From Thelephora terrestris (taxonomy: Eukaryota > Basidiomycota > Agaricomycetes > Thelephorales > Thelephoraceae): a stretch of DNA of 64,000 bases. The position numbers and the translations under genes were made by a program. Under the pieces are notes generated by a model. It had not been told where the DNA came from. It saw only the letters and a list, made by a program, of their open reading frames with translations, and did no database searches. This document shows positions 1 to 11,910 of the stretch, piece by piece. Each line of letters opens with the position of its first letter. The first letter of the stretch is position 1. Location: assembly GCA_015956445.1 (NCBI GenBank), contig WIUZ02000014.1, positions 62,001 to 126,000 of the forward strand, read 5' to 3'.

Positions 1-650
1 ATGGGAACCGTGGAAATGTATTTCCTCTTACAAAACGGGCAGAAAGGCAGGAACCGTGGGAAAATGTTTCCCGTTCCATCAGGCAGACATGCTGCGGGGA
101 ACGTGGGAACTGTGGAAAAGTATTTCCTGTTCCAGAACAATTGGAAAGGCACGATTCCCGGGCAGACGCGCTGCACCAGACATGGGAACCGTGGGAAAAT
201 GTTTCCCATTCCATCAGGCAGACATGTTGCGGGGAACGTGGGAACCGTGGAAAAGTATTTCCTGTTCCAGAACAATCGGAAAGGCACGATTCCCGGGCAA
301 ACGCGCACGGGACGTGGGAACCGTGGGAAGATGTTTTCCGTATCATAACGGCACTTGCCAGGCAGACGCACGCGGGGAACATGGGAACCGTGGAAATGTA
401 TTTCCTCTTCCAGAACGGGCAGAAAGGCACGACCGCACTGCAAACCGTGGGAAAATATTTCCCGTTCCAGAACAGCACGCACCCAGACGTGCTACAGGCA
501 ATGTAGAAACCGTGGGAAAATATTTCTGGTTGCAGAATGGCACCGGAGGCATGATCTGCCGGCATTGCCGGGGCAGACGCGCTGCGAAACGTGGGAACAT
601 ATTTCCTGTTGTGGAAGGAGCGATCGGTGCGACGGGCGCCAGATAGTGGT
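1..650. repeat. Tandem array with palindromic GTGGGAAAATATTTCCC-like cores
   Basis: Ten related modules, each with a core of the form C-CGTGG(G)-AAA-x-T(A/G)TTTCC, begin near positions 8, 54, 110, 189, 245, 321, 388, 445, 510 and 589. The core is close to a perfect palindrome; the best example is GGGAAAATATTTCCC at 449-463. Spacing is irregular (46-79 nt), but two neighbouring pairs are 56 nt apart, and a higher-order unit of 135 nt is duplicated nearly exactly (54-188 versus 189-323). Between cores there are recurring GGCAGACG and GTTCCAGAAC blocks. The array starts at the window edge and so probably extends to the left. Reading frames that run through it are repeat artefacts, because three frames give the same kind of repeated peptide. 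It could be a satellite or a subtelomeric or transposon-internal repeat; I do not recognise the family. Confidence 0.85.
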
Positions 651-717
651 ACACTATCGGCTCGGAATATATGAAGTTGAAAAGGGGGATATAAATATAG
701 AACACAGAGAATTATAT

Positions 718-841
718 CCCCACTATAGTTAGACACATAGTGGGGAACTGCATTATGTTCCCACTAGGGCTGGGCACAGAGTAGGGCAACTGCACTATAT
801 CCCCACTAGGGTTGGGCACATAGTAAGGCAATCTATATTCC
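718..841. repeat. Three-copy tandem repeat, 41-42 nt period
   Basis: Three diverged copies begin at about 718, 760 and 801. Each opens with CCCCACTA(T/G)(A/G)G, followed by TGGGCACA(T/G)AGTA and a GGCAACTGCA-type block. The first copy also contains CCCCACTAT and ATAGTGGGG, which can pair with each other. The repeat sits just right of the palindromic array and shares no obvious sequence with it. Confidence 0.75.
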
Positions 842-2101
842 ACTGCATATTACATGCCACATGGTACACTAGATATGAAGGTTCTCTGGAGCTACTTCTT
901 TCCAAATTTTGCCGGCCTATTCAACCCCATTTGGTAACTGATATACAGACCAAGCAGCCAGATCAATTTACCCACGCCTCTTGACTCTGAACCACCACCA
1001 TCTATGCACCAGAGCAACCACCCTTTGAAAAGTAGCATCTTTCTCCCCTGTTGAAATAGTGCTTGCACTTATCATTGGCCAAAACCTATCCAGATGTCAG
1101 CTCCTACAAAACAAAAAGCCATAAATAAAAAGCCTGCGCCTCCAGAGGGGGATGCCATTGTGCTTGAGATACATAGAAATGTGGGTGTGAGTAATATGTC
1201 TCAATGAATGTAATTTCATCACTGATGGGTTACCTCTAGTCCTCAATCACTGCCAACAACACTCTCTCTGCTCAGATGAGCAAAAGAGTGGGCTTGTCCC
1301 CAAGGCTTTCCTGGGTTATGCAAGAGTGAATCTTGTTGATGACCCTGTTCCCAAGCCAGGGTAGGCCAATGGAGTCTCCCTAGATCAGACTCACTCAAGG
1401 CTCTCAAACCCTTCATCCCTCTTTACAATATCCATTACTGGGTTGCTGGTAGAAACTTTAGCATATTCTAGTGCATTCCAGCATGTTTCAAAGGATTCTA
1501 CAACTTTCCGTGAACTTCCAAGCTTGTTTAATTTCTTATCTTATCTTATCTTATTCATCAATGAACAAATCATTTTTATTCTTTGAATAATTTGAATAAT
1601 CTGTTTGGTCTGTTTGTTTGCTGTTTCCCCAGAATCTGATCTGTATCATATATTGTCATCATTGATTTCAATGACCTTGCCTCTTCACTCACCTATTGTC
1701 ACTAATATTGAAGTCTTCTTAGCACAGTCTTTGCTTCTGTTTCAGACTCAATAATATCACATGATATACAAATAATAAAAGTGGAACATAACTTCTACAA
1801 GTTGGGGACATCACTTCTAAAAGTGTGTACTTTTCTGTTTTTCACATTCTTTTCCAAAACATGTTGATTAAACCCAATTAAACCACTGGAACAGTAACTA
1901 GTCATTTTCCTGATGCAACAATCTTGGAATTGGCACTGTCAATTCCAAGATTGTTGATCAAATATAAATTTCACCCATCCACCAGAGTGTATTAGTGACA
2001 TCACCTGTTCTCTCTTTTTCCGATCAAATAAGTAAAATAGACATTCACTGATAGAATTGACCAAGTAGTAAAGAATTTACACGGTGGGTGGAGGACATAG
2101 G
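842..2101. other. AT-richer gene-free stretch left of XRN1
   Basis: By eye this stretch is clearly more AT-rich than the gene-bearing remainder. It holds a short (CTTAT)n run near 1535-1555, many T-rich tracts and the 1916-1956 hairpin. No long reading frame or known domain was seen. A 37-codon ATG frame at 1094 ends quickly and has no recognisable similarity. The last few hundred bases presumably include the XRN1 3' untranslated region and its terminator. Confidence 0.6.
1916..1956. repeat. Perfect 17-bp inverted repeat with 7-nt loop
   Basis: Left arm CAACAATCTTGGAATTG (1916-1932) and right arm CAATTCCAAGATTGTTG (1940-1956) are exact reverse complements around the loop GCACTGT. Pairing stops at both ends of the stem. 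It lies about 145 bp past the XRN1 stop codon, so in an extended XRN1 transcript it would fold as a hairpin. It could also be the remnant of a short inverted-repeat element. Confidence 0.85.
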
Positions 2102-5100
2102 CTAGGTTGCCCATAGGTTACTCTGCCCTCTACCGCGACCACGGGGCCCTCCACCCCTTGTTGGTGGGATACTTCCTGTAAATCTACCCCTCCCACGAAC
2201 ACTGCCACCCTGGTTAGGACCCCCTCTGAGACCAGGACCACGTGTACCTCCCTGACTGTGATCGCTCCAAAGGTTGTCACTGGATGCTTGAGTTTCATCA
2301 GGCCTGTTTCTCCAGCAGTCGGAGGAAGATTCCATCGCTTGGCTCCGGATGGGCATCCCACTTCCACGGCTATTCACAAAGCCACCGCGGCCACGGTGAG
2401 GACTTGCGGCTGAAACAGGGCTGTACAACACGGTCAAGAATGTTGTTAAACACAACCTACATAAGACAAACCCCGACCTTCTGTTTGTGGGTTGCTTCCA
2501 CACCGACGGTGGCGGTGGCCGCTGAACAGTCCCGCGTTGAAGGTCACCACCTAGATGTAATTGCTGGAGTTCCGATGAGTTTGAAGTGACAACTTGAGGG
2601 TTACTGAGGTTCAGACAAGCGTGGAATTCAACCGTGGCCCCCCGACGCTGGGAACACCTAAGAATTCGACGTTAGTCGACGGTCCTCTCTGACAACTGAT
2701 TCGCGAGCCACAAACTTATCCACTAGAGTTGACCCTGACATGAATGAGATGTCCCAAACCACATCGAGCGCCTTCGCATTGATTCCAACGATTACTCCCT
2801 TAATCGACAGAGGGACCAACCCGGAATCCTTGGCCATCACGACCCTGTCCCCAATGGCGAACCGCTGATCTTGTAAGCGATAGACTGCATGTTCAGGTTT
2901 GAGGACAGCCTGACGAGGGATACCATCTATCCTTGCTTTACTCCCCTGCGCGCGTCCCTTTGACAGCTGATCTGCGAGTTGCTCCATTCTCCTGACGGTC
3001 TCCTGCCATCAGATGTCAACCTCACAAACCAGAACAAGGGTTTTTTATTCCCACCTTCCCCACGCTGTCGCAGTTTAGAGGTACAGCCTCAAAATCTCGG
3101 ACACCTTTTGCCCCAAGCCAAGCCTTCAGTTGCTTGATTCTGTCATCGGAGCCTGGACCGGGAAACACCTCGGAAAGCTGTAGGAAATCTAAGGCCAAAT
3201 GATATCAGCGTCCTTGAAACTCGGTGGACAAATTGCAACCAACCGTTCCCGTACTTTTCAAGGTGCTTCACAACCTCAGGAAAATTTTCCTATACAACAG
3301 ATGAGGGGTAAGGAAGCCGGTATGAGCATCTTGGCATCAGTTACCTTGTATTCCTTGATAAGATCCACTGTTTTCTCACTAAACTCCCAGTGTTGGCTTA
3401 CTTTGCGTGAATAGCCAATGACCTTCTGAGCCTTCGCCTCGAATTTGACGCTCAACCCAAGGTTAATCTTTCCCACATGATCGCCGTCAATTGCCATGAC
3501 CCTAGAAGTGAGTCTCGAGACCACTTTTTGCGATAGTCCGACGATCTTCGCAACCGCGAAGAAAGGGTAATACCTTTCGCTGGGTTGAGACCTGACGAGC
3601 GCTTTGAACCGTTCGTTCTCGTCCTCCCCTTGCGCAAAACACTAGAACCTTATCGACACAACTCGGAAACATTCGAGGAAGCCACTTACCGTGAGGGTGA
3701 CTGATAATGACGTCTCTGTAGCCCCAGAAACCTGTGCGAATGCCCCATAGGCTTGCCTCCCCAGGAAGAACACGTTTTTACCAATGGGGAATTCTTCGCT
3801 GAGGGGAAGCGATGCCCTTTCAACGTAACGTGGGTCTTCGGATGCGACGTTTGTGATTGTCATTTGCACCGCCTGTTCTGTCTCCCTGTCCGGAGTCTCG
3901 TACTCCTTCACGAAGGCACCGCTCTCCAGGCTCTTCATCCCTGGCTAATTTTCAATATTCCAACATCAGGCTGAGGCTAATTTGGCAAACCTTTGAAGGG
4001 TAGAACGTGTACCAGAACATCGATGGCACCCGTGACGACACCACAACGTTTGGAGTAAAACATTTCGATCCTTTCTAATTTTGACTTCCACAGACCAACT
4101 TCTTGGGGAGGGTGGGGGCTCGACACAACCTTTTCAGATGCACCATGGGTCTTCCTGTACTTGAACGACGAGTCTGAAACCGCAGTAACCATTCCCTCTT
4201 GCAAGCACGGCCATCCGATGAAAACCCGTTGTCCGATCATTTCCGTGGCAACTTTTTGAGTCTCTTGATTTTTGTAGGGGTTCTCGACGTAGACGACCAC
4301 TGACTTGTTCCGGCTCTCTGATCCATGAATATTTACCCCATGGTTCTCAATTTTGGCATGACATTGAACTGTCTTCAGGGTAGGGAACCCCGCCAAAGAT
4401 TGAGCGCCAAGAAGGACGCCGTCACATAGACCTTGGACCAATTGTAGACCATCCAAAGATGGGAGATCGTAGGGTTCCATACTGCAGAGGCACCGGTGCA
4501 GCGTGGGAAAGGTTCCAGGGAGAGAGGAGGGATACTCGGTTGGAGGCTCGGGCCGAAAGGAGAAAGATAGAGCTGTTCCAAAGCTGTTTCTTCTACGTTC
4601 CTCCTCGGTGAGTTTCTGTTCCTTGGCTTCAAAAACAATCAGCGACAAGAATCAGCGACGAGTGAAGATTAGAAAAAATCAGGAACAAACGTTTCATGGC
4701 TTGCAATAACCGATTCTCATCGATGAAGGGAATCTTAACAACAGCCTCCCACTCTTGTTTTTTTCCGTTCATATCTAACTCAAACTCTCTGGGATAGAAG
4801 TCGATGATCGGGGAGACGTCATCCATGAGAGGCTGAAGCGAAGAATAAGAAATAGCCCCGCGAGAGAAGTTTCCACACTTACACGGTAGGGGAGCGGAAC
4901 GAGCTCCTTGCTCGCCTCTGGTAAGACGCCCATCAATTGTTCGAACGGTCGAAATGGCTCTCCTAACTCAAAGCGGAACTCCATCTTGTCCACCTCTACG
5001 AAGTCTGCTTTCAAGTAAGAACGCATGAAAAAGGTGTGGTACACGGACTGTCACATACCTGACATCCGTGGGGCATAATGATAACGATAGAACCACCCCC

Positions 5101-7293
5101 ACGAGCACACTCCGCTATAGTAATAATTCATCACCCACTGCAGGCCCTCAATATAACAGAAGACCAATTGTTGCATCTCATCAGAATCATCATATGATAT
5201 CCTGAGTTTTTTCTGGAAGGATAATTAGGGAGCACGTCTAGAGAATGAGCAAGACCTCGGACCGCATAATACGCTCGCTTCCAATCGTCCATCTTCTTTT
5301 TTAGTTTGTCTCCTTCTCGTGAGTCAAAACTATCATCGGGAGTTTCCATGAGTATTTTCGCCTCATCGTATTTCCTCAAGGCACAGTCAACCGCGGCCGT
5401 TGTGTCCACCCCACCTTGAGAGCCGCTCTCGCTGACTTTTTCATCAGAGGGTGGTTCGAAAGCACCTGGAAACAGCAGGACCGCGAGATTTTGATCCTCT
5501 TCGTCGTACTCGTCCCAGGAGAGCTCAAGGTGGAGATCGTCAGCGAGCTTGGTGATGAACGCTCGCTCCCCAGCCCCAAACGTGTTGGGGAAAGATAACT
5601 TCACCTCCCTTTGCTCCGTTGAGGGTATCGAGCGTCTTTCAAGCACCAACGCCTTGACCTGGCTGAAGATTTCGTTCTGTGATCGCGTCATCACTGGGAG
5701 ATAGGCGTTAATAGGGACAGGGTGGAGACAACAAGGTGGCAAACCGATCGTCGAGTCGCCGTTTTGAAAAGGTTGGGAGTACCCCGATTGTTTCTCTTTG
5801 ATCCAGTTCATATCATACTCATACTGGTAGTGGAAAGATTCCCGATCCCACTTCCACATCCGATCGAGGAGTAACTGCAGTCGAGCAGTGTTGATGGTAC
5901 CACTCTCATTGAGATACCCATCTGGAAAACAGTCAGGAAGAACCCACAGATTACAGATTAACGCACCCAGTAACGGAAGAACCTGCTTGTAAATCTCAAA
6001 AAGGCGCTCAAGTCCGTCCCCGCGTATATGGACATCTGGAAGGTGGGGGAGGAAGTCGTTGCCAATGAAGACCGCAAGGAGGACAAAGTCGTCGATGATT
6101 CGTTCTAAGCTATAGTTGAATGGTAGGAGAGTCTTGATTTCAGAAAACTCGAGATCGAGATATTCTCTCATCAGCGTCAGGTGTAACAAGTGGAAATTAG
6201 TGGATTCCGGGCTAAAAATGTCATTAATGATTAGAGATAGCCGGAAAAGTGAGGTTTACCGAGTGTTGTGTTTCTTTCTCGTCGGACCGAACTTGACTTC
6301 TTCACGTAACAAGCAAAAGTGGGGATCGTGGCTCAGTAGTCCCAGCATGATGAGGTCAGCGTCCAGACCATACAAACAGTGCCGAATATTAGGATTGTGG
6401 TTTGGTTGGGCCCGAGACTTCCGGATGTACTCCATAATTTTATGCTCCCCCTCCCCAGGAACTTCTTGACCGGATAAGATCACTTGGCATTCCCGCCAGT
6501 GGGAGTCCTCGCTGATCTTCTTGTTTACGAAATATTTGAGCTGCTCAGAGAGTCCAGCCATGAACACGGTGCCTATTGAAATCAGACTCGACGACACGAG
6601 ATGCAAGAGTGCGCAAATACCAGGGGTAATGCAATTGCTATCGAACACCTTCCCCTCTGGAAGTTTCGCCCCCTTTCTCCCAGCCCTTTCCCTGGCCCCT
6701 CTCGCTTCCTTGGCTGCTCTGAACCGCCGACTTCGTTGTTGATTCATCTTCGCACGCGGTGCGACTCCGTCGACGGCTATGAAAAACAACTTCTTTGGTT
6801 TGATCTTCCCAAACAAATGATCCACATAGGAAAATATCGAGGCAAAAATCTGCTCCTCTGATAATCTGGAGTACACGTCTCCATCGTCGGGATGTGAGCC
6901 TGAGCAAAGTTGTCTTTAGCCTGAAAGAAACTAGAGGCAGAAGCGCACATTGATGAATGATTCCGTTGAAGTCGACGTAGAGGTTATCTGATGATGTGGG
7001 TTATGGCCTATAAATCTGCGGAGGCCAGGCGGACGAACCAAACTCCGGAATCTTATTTTCTTCGATCAGCTGTGAGGTCAGAGGGTATCTTTCTCTGCGC
7101 GTGCCATGAGGTTTAACAATAGGGAACCAACTAATGAAACTCACGAGATGTATCTGAAGAACTAGTCACCCCGGTTCAGTTCAAGGGCCGTCCTCAAAGA
7201 AACTTGTTCGATTTACTCGTACCTTGGGAATTCCTATGCGAGGAAATGCTGTATCAGCGAGGGGTGCCCATAATGCGACGAGCACATACCCAT
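2102..7293 (-). CDS. XRN1: 5'-3' exoribonuclease 1 (Xrn1)
   Basis: Processive cytoplasmic 5'-3' exonuclease for decapped mRNA. The spliced N-terminus reads MGIPKFFRYISERYPL, then [19 protein letters not shown], then the catalytic blocks [38 protein letters not shown] and [15 protein letters not shown], all classic XRN1. The C-terminus is a low-complexity RG/RGG tail (2102-2500) ending QSNLWAT. I estimate 1,400-1,500 residues, within the family range. The start is a 4-nt exon ATGG (7293-7290) with donor GTATGT, then exons 7233-7223 (11 nt), 7161-7145 (17 nt), 7094-7039 (56 nt) and 6987-6949 (39 nt). Without this splicing the gene seems to begin with ATA instead of ATG before GIPK. Later exons are long (5131-6189, 6256-6899). 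I saw no break that would inactivate it. Exon boundaries between 2500 and 5100 were not all resolved. Confidence 0.93.
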
Positions 7294-8645
7294 GATTGTG
7301 GAGTCCGAGATAGATGCCAAAAAGTGTGGCTGGCACACAGGCACATATCGGGGCGGTTCGCGGCACCATCCCTTGTTTGTAGTTATTTGTCCCAGCTAAT
7401 GTCAAGGATGACGGGATTGAATTCGTCGGGTATCTTGGATGTTGTCAACTCTCTTCAAAGGGACAGGGATAGAGTGTGATATGATAGGAAAACTGATTGT
7501 GAAAGACAAGCGCGGCGAGATCCATCCATCGCGACGCGTGATCCTCCCACAGCGCTGCGTTCCCCGGGGAAACCACACCAGCTCCCTAGTAGAGGCCACG
7601 GACCCGGCCGCTGTTAGAAAGTTTCGAGGTCAAGGATTATACGCTTACCGCCGCTGCGTCTGCCATTCGGGGCATTCGTGCACCATAGTGAAGACAAAGC
7701 ATAAGTCTTACCTGAGTAGGATCTTCCCAGTTGCAATTGTGACAGAATAAGAGACGCGACCCAACGCCGGGGTGAGAGATCTTGAGAGATGATACTCGCC
7801 CCCGTGTCCCCCGATTTTCTGCGAAAGTGCAGAAGGCCCATTCAACGTTCGGCAGTTGCAACGTTTTCCAGAATGCTGATGGTAAACACATTCGCTAGTC
7901 CAAGTGTGCTTAAAAGCCTAGAAGTTTGGAGTAAGTCTTGAGTGCAAGCTCAGCGGACCGAAGCGGAGGCAAGGCACATTACTAGCACTTTTCCAGTTAT
8001 AGCTCAAAATCGTCAGGCCCTACCGACAACTACTGCACAAATCGACGACATACCAGCGAGGACACTCCCCTAGTCTATTGAACCCCCTCGGCCTCTCCTT
8101 ATACGTTAAATTCCAACATCGACGCACAAACGTTCTTGCTCGGTACTCAATTCGCAGGCCGACGATTCATTGACGGTCTCCACTTCGTAAGACCCTCTCA
8201 TTGGACGCGATAATGGTGCTGTTGGACAAGATGGCAAGTTGAGACCATCCGCTGTGGTCGAAAATCCAAACCAGAGCCTACAACTGTATGTTAAGGGTGG
8301 TCGAAGCGGAACGGACCCCATTCGGATCGCACTCACCCGTGCACCTTTTCCTAGGTGGGACCTGTTTGCGGGATGCCCCAGAGCACGAATTCACCGTCTT
8401 TTCTGGAGATCCGGAAGGAGGATTTGTGTAGATGACAGTGGGAACATCCCGAAGTCTATGGGTGTCGGATCAGGGACTTGGCATGGCAGGCACGCAAATC
8501 ACAACGTACTAGCGCTTAGCCTTTGTAGGTCCACGAAGTGCGCGAAGTACCCTATTGACGAGATGCACGTAGGGAAATCGACAACTTGCGCACTTAAAAG
8601 GGGCGCGAGGTGGACATGATATACATAGGCACACGTCCAACAAAG
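7294..8645. other. Gene-free stretch upstream of XRN1
   Basis: 1.35 kb between the XRN1 start and the CHS5 stop, both on the minus strand, so it holds the XRN1 promoter and the CHS5 3' end. Minus-strand frames at 7614-7891 include a CxxC pair (LLFCHNCNW) but no family I recognise, and they cannot be extended into a convincing gene. Confidence 0.5.
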
Positions 8646-10252
8646 CTAATTGAGAGAAATTTCTTCCGTCTCACCAACTTCATCAAAATCCGAGACACTT
8701 GCAATCGTCCCTTCCTTCTCGATGGGAGGGGGTGGTAGGACCTCCACGCTCGGCGACACTACCATAACTACCTCATTACTATCCTTGCTCTTCCTCGCTC
8801 GTTTACCTTCGGCCATTGGCCCCGATTCCTGGGTGGTTGCGGGCAGGTCCTTGATACCTGGAACGGGTGGGGCGGGCTCAGAGTTTGTAGGATCAGGGGG
8901 GAATTTGAACGACTTGTTCATTGTACCTTCCCTTCTCCGGCTAGTACGCGTTGGTTGTTTGGATGTCTCTCCCTCCTCCTCGTCTAGTTTTTCTTCTGTC
9001 TCCTCAGACATGGACTCCAACGTCGCATGGGATGGCGGAGTATGCTGGTTCACACCCGAGCTTGGCGGCGAAGTGTGCGCTGCAGGTAAAGATTGATGAT
9101 TCGGATGGGTTTTAGGTTGCGCGCTTGCGTTTGTGCTGGTGAGGCTAGCCTGAGACATAGATTGTGGCCGCGGATACGATGATGACGAAGGTGTCTGAGG
9201 GTTCCCGAGATAAAACTGCTGGATCGGTACCATTCTGCAAGGGTGTCAGAAAAAACACCAAAACTCCCGTTACACACACTCGCCTTTTCTCCGTGAGGCA
9301 CGCAAGTATCCACTGCGGTTGTACGATGGGTATGCTCAACTGTAATGCCCTCTGGTACTCAACTCCTGGGCTCGAGACACCAACAGTTCCCCCACTAGCC
9401 TGAACAGCCGTGGGAGTCGCAGTTGGTGTGGTGCACACGAAATGAGTCGTATCGATCTGTATTTTGTTGCTCCAGCTTGCATCCATCTCTTGCAGAGCGG
9501 CCTCTGCTTGCTTCAGAAGTTCTGGATCTTGTATGGTACCGAAGCAGACCCGAATCCCAGACGTGTTCATTGTGGTGTGCGTTTTGACGCGGACGATATT
9601 CGAGGGAAATGTACCCCCAGTTGTTCGCAAAACGAGTTGAATCGAGTATTCCATGTCCAATTCGAGGCCGGATAACTTTGTCGAAGTGTTCTGTAGTGGG
9701 GATGGGATCGAAGCGAGGCGCTGCCGGTTCTTATAGATGTCCAGAGAACGTAGTTTGGAAGTGGATAGTTGCAGAGGAGACCATTCGAGCGTGATGGATG
9801 TTTGAGTCACGTTTCGCAGCTGTGCGAACCCGGAATCAGTGGTCCGAAGGGTACGAGCCGAAAGAAACCTCACATACATTGAGCTTCGGAGGTTCTGGGG
9901 AGCGTTTGCCAAACATTTCCAATATTTCATCCTGCAACGACCAAAATTCGTCATCTCGCTTCTTCTCCTCGGCATGGTTTTGTTGAACGGCAATATTGAC
10001 TATTGACCCAGCGGTCACACCAGGGGGCAGCAATAGCGACGGGAACTCGATGAGGTGAGCTCGCTCTCCCAGGAGGATCTAGCGCAGAGAGCGTGGCTCA
10101 GTTCGACCCATTCATTGAACACTATAAGACCTACAGCCATTCCAGCATCTGGTGAACTGAATCAGTGAAAGTCTGTGATCCCGCCGAGAGGCAACCTCAC
10201 CGAGCTTTCCGACGGTAAAGGTGAAGCTCTCTTGGGAAGGGGGCGGCGCCAT
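8646..10252 (-). CDS. CHS5: Chs5 exomer subunit (FN3 plus BRCT)
   Basis: Scaffold of the exomer complex, which carries chitin synthase III (Chs3) from the trans-Golgi to the plasma membrane. The start ATG at 10252 gives MAPPPSQESFTFTVGKL, the usual Chs5 opening. After one intron comes HLIEFPSLLLPPGVTAGSI, then QQNHAEEKKRDDEFW, matching the exomer dimerisation region. A fibronectin type III domain follows (TQTSITLEWSPLQLSTSKLR ... YSIQLVLRTTGG), then a BRCT domain (SGIRVCFGTIQDPELLKQAE ... IDTTHFVCTT ... IPIVQPQWILACLTEKR). The tail of about 195 residues (8646-9233) is acidic, Ser/Pro-rich and basic at intervals, as in fungal homologues. The gene is head-to-head with CDK8, 114 bp apart. Confidence 0.93.
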
Positions 10253-10366
10253 CTTCGTACAAGTCTAAGACCGAACGGCGTTATTTCGAGTAATCGATCA
10301 CTCGAACTTCCGACCGACGCCCGCAGTCCCTTCTGTGTCACTCGCCAATGACCTCGGGCACGGTCA
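10253..10366. promoter_or_regulatory. Shared CHS5/CDK8 divergent promoter
   Basis: Only 114 bp separate the two start codons, so core promoters and 5' leaders of both genes must fit or overlap here. No TATA box is evident. Co-regulation is an inference. Confidence 0.55.
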
Positions 10367-11910
10367 ATGACAACGATAGAAGGTGACACAAATGGCTGGC
10401 AGCCAGACCCTATGCGCTATTACAGGTCCAAACGTGATGCCGCACACCAGAAAGTCGCTTCAAAATACAAGATTGTCGGCTTTATCTCTTCAGGAACTTA
10501 TGGACGCGTGTACAAAGCTATCAGCAAGGATGGAACCGAAAGTGTACACGCAATCAAAAAGTTCAAACCCGACAAGGAGGGGGACGTTGTCACTTATACC
10601 GGAATCAGTCAGAGTGCCATCCGAGAGATTGCGGTACGTCCTTCTCGTATTACAGCGTAACGGAGCCCTGACTGGGAACCCAGTTGAACAGAGAGATAAG
10701 CCACGAGAACGTAGTGGCCATGAGAGAGGTCATTCTCGAGGAAAAATCCATCTATATGGTCTTTGAGTACGCCGAGCACGACTTTCTAGTTCGAGCCGTT
10801 ACTTTTAAGGGAGATTGAAGTGGTTGCTGACTCAAACTTCATCTAGCAAGTCATTCATCATCACGCTCAGACGTTAAGGACACCAATTTCAATGCCTGTT
10901 CTCAAATCCCTGACATACCAGCTGCTTAACGGCCTCTTGTATTTACACGAGGCCCATATCATCCATCGCGATTTAAAACCTGCAAACATCTTAATCAACT
11001 CCTCTGGCACTGTAAAAATCGGGGACCTTGGCCTCGCTCGGATCACGTATCAACCTCTGCAGCCTCTGTTCGCTGGTGACAAGGTCGTCGTCACGATCTG
11101 GTATCGGGCACCCGAATTGCTCATGGGTGCCCGTCACTACCATTGGGCGGTGGACACATGGGCAGTCGGCTGTGTGGTAGCGGAACTGGCTAGTTTGAGA
11201 CCAATATTCAAGGGTGAAGAGGTAAAGATGGATGGGAAAAAGAACGTGCCTTTCCAGAGGGATCAGTTGATTAAGGTATTTGAGGTAGTCGGGACCCCTG
11301 ACGGTGCGTCCTACCCCATCACTCCACTCACTAACCTCATTTTCATGACAGAGAAAGATTGGCCCGGGTTTGTTGATATGCCCGAGTATCAGAGCGTCAA
11401 GAAATTGGACAGGTGGGCAAACTGCCCTATGGCTACGACCTTACCGACAGTTCCACCCCCCCAGAATCGAGAACCGCCTGTCCCAATGGTGCAACTCAAA
11501 ACTACGAGCCCAGTTGGGTTATGACCTGCTCCAGCAGCTATTTACCTACGACCCAGACAAGCGCCTACGCTGTCGCGAGGCTCTCATGCACAAATGGTTT
11601 GAAGAAGACCCAAAACCAACCAGAAAGTAGGCGAGACCAATCATCCATTTTCATGCTTCGCGATTTGCTGAACCCGTTCTGTTCTTTTCTATCAAGCGCT
11701 TTCTCCAGTCTACAAGGCCATCACATCCCTCCGCACCGCCGGATCACCCAGGAGGACACGCAGTCGATAGTGCAAACTCAGGCCCATCCTGCCGCTCCTC
11801 CACCAATGCATGCCCTCTCTCATTCAGTTCTGCCGGCCAGTGGCGCAAGTTTCGCGAGTCTGAGCGGAGGACAACAAACAGTGAGACCGAAGAAGAGAGC
11901 ACGGGTATGA
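10367..11910 (+). CDS. SSN3: Cyclin-dependent kinase 8 (Mediator kinase Ssn3/Srb10)
   Basis: Catalytic subunit of the Mediator CDK8 module; with cyclin C it phosphorylates the Pol II C-terminal domain and transcription factors. The glycine loop reads [12 protein letters not shown] and the catalytic Lys lies in [13 protein letters not shown]. The CDK8-specific helix reads [11 protein letters not shown]. The catalytic loop is [10 protein letters not shown]. The Mg-binding motif is DLG (DMG in the human protein), followed by [20 protein letters not shown] and the activation-segment end [16 protein letters not shown], with no phosphorylatable Thr in the usual T-loop place, as expected for CDK8. 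Introns fall after IREIA, in the C-lobe and at 11628-11690. The C-tail ends in the basic stretch RPKKRARV, a possible nuclear localisation signal. Confidence 0.93.

Noticed and set aside
1-732. Overlapping reading frames of 115-196 codons at the left edge
   Set aside because: They follow the tandem repeat in several frames and on both strands, giving periodic peptides; no start context, introns or family match.
1094-1207. Short frame starting MSAPTKQKAINKKPAPPEGD
   Set aside because: 37 codons only, with no continuing exon that I could join and no recognised similarity.
7181-7405. XRN1 as a pseudogene with ATG changed to ATA before GIPK
   Set aside because: A split start codon (ATGG, intron with GTATGT donor and TAG acceptor, then GAATTCCCAAG) restores MGIPK exactly, and the rest of the gene is intact.
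7614-7891. Minus-strand frame with CHNCNW, considered as a zinc-ribbon RNA polymerase subunit
   Set aside because: Only one CxxC pair, no second zinc knuckle, and no exon chain of the right length.
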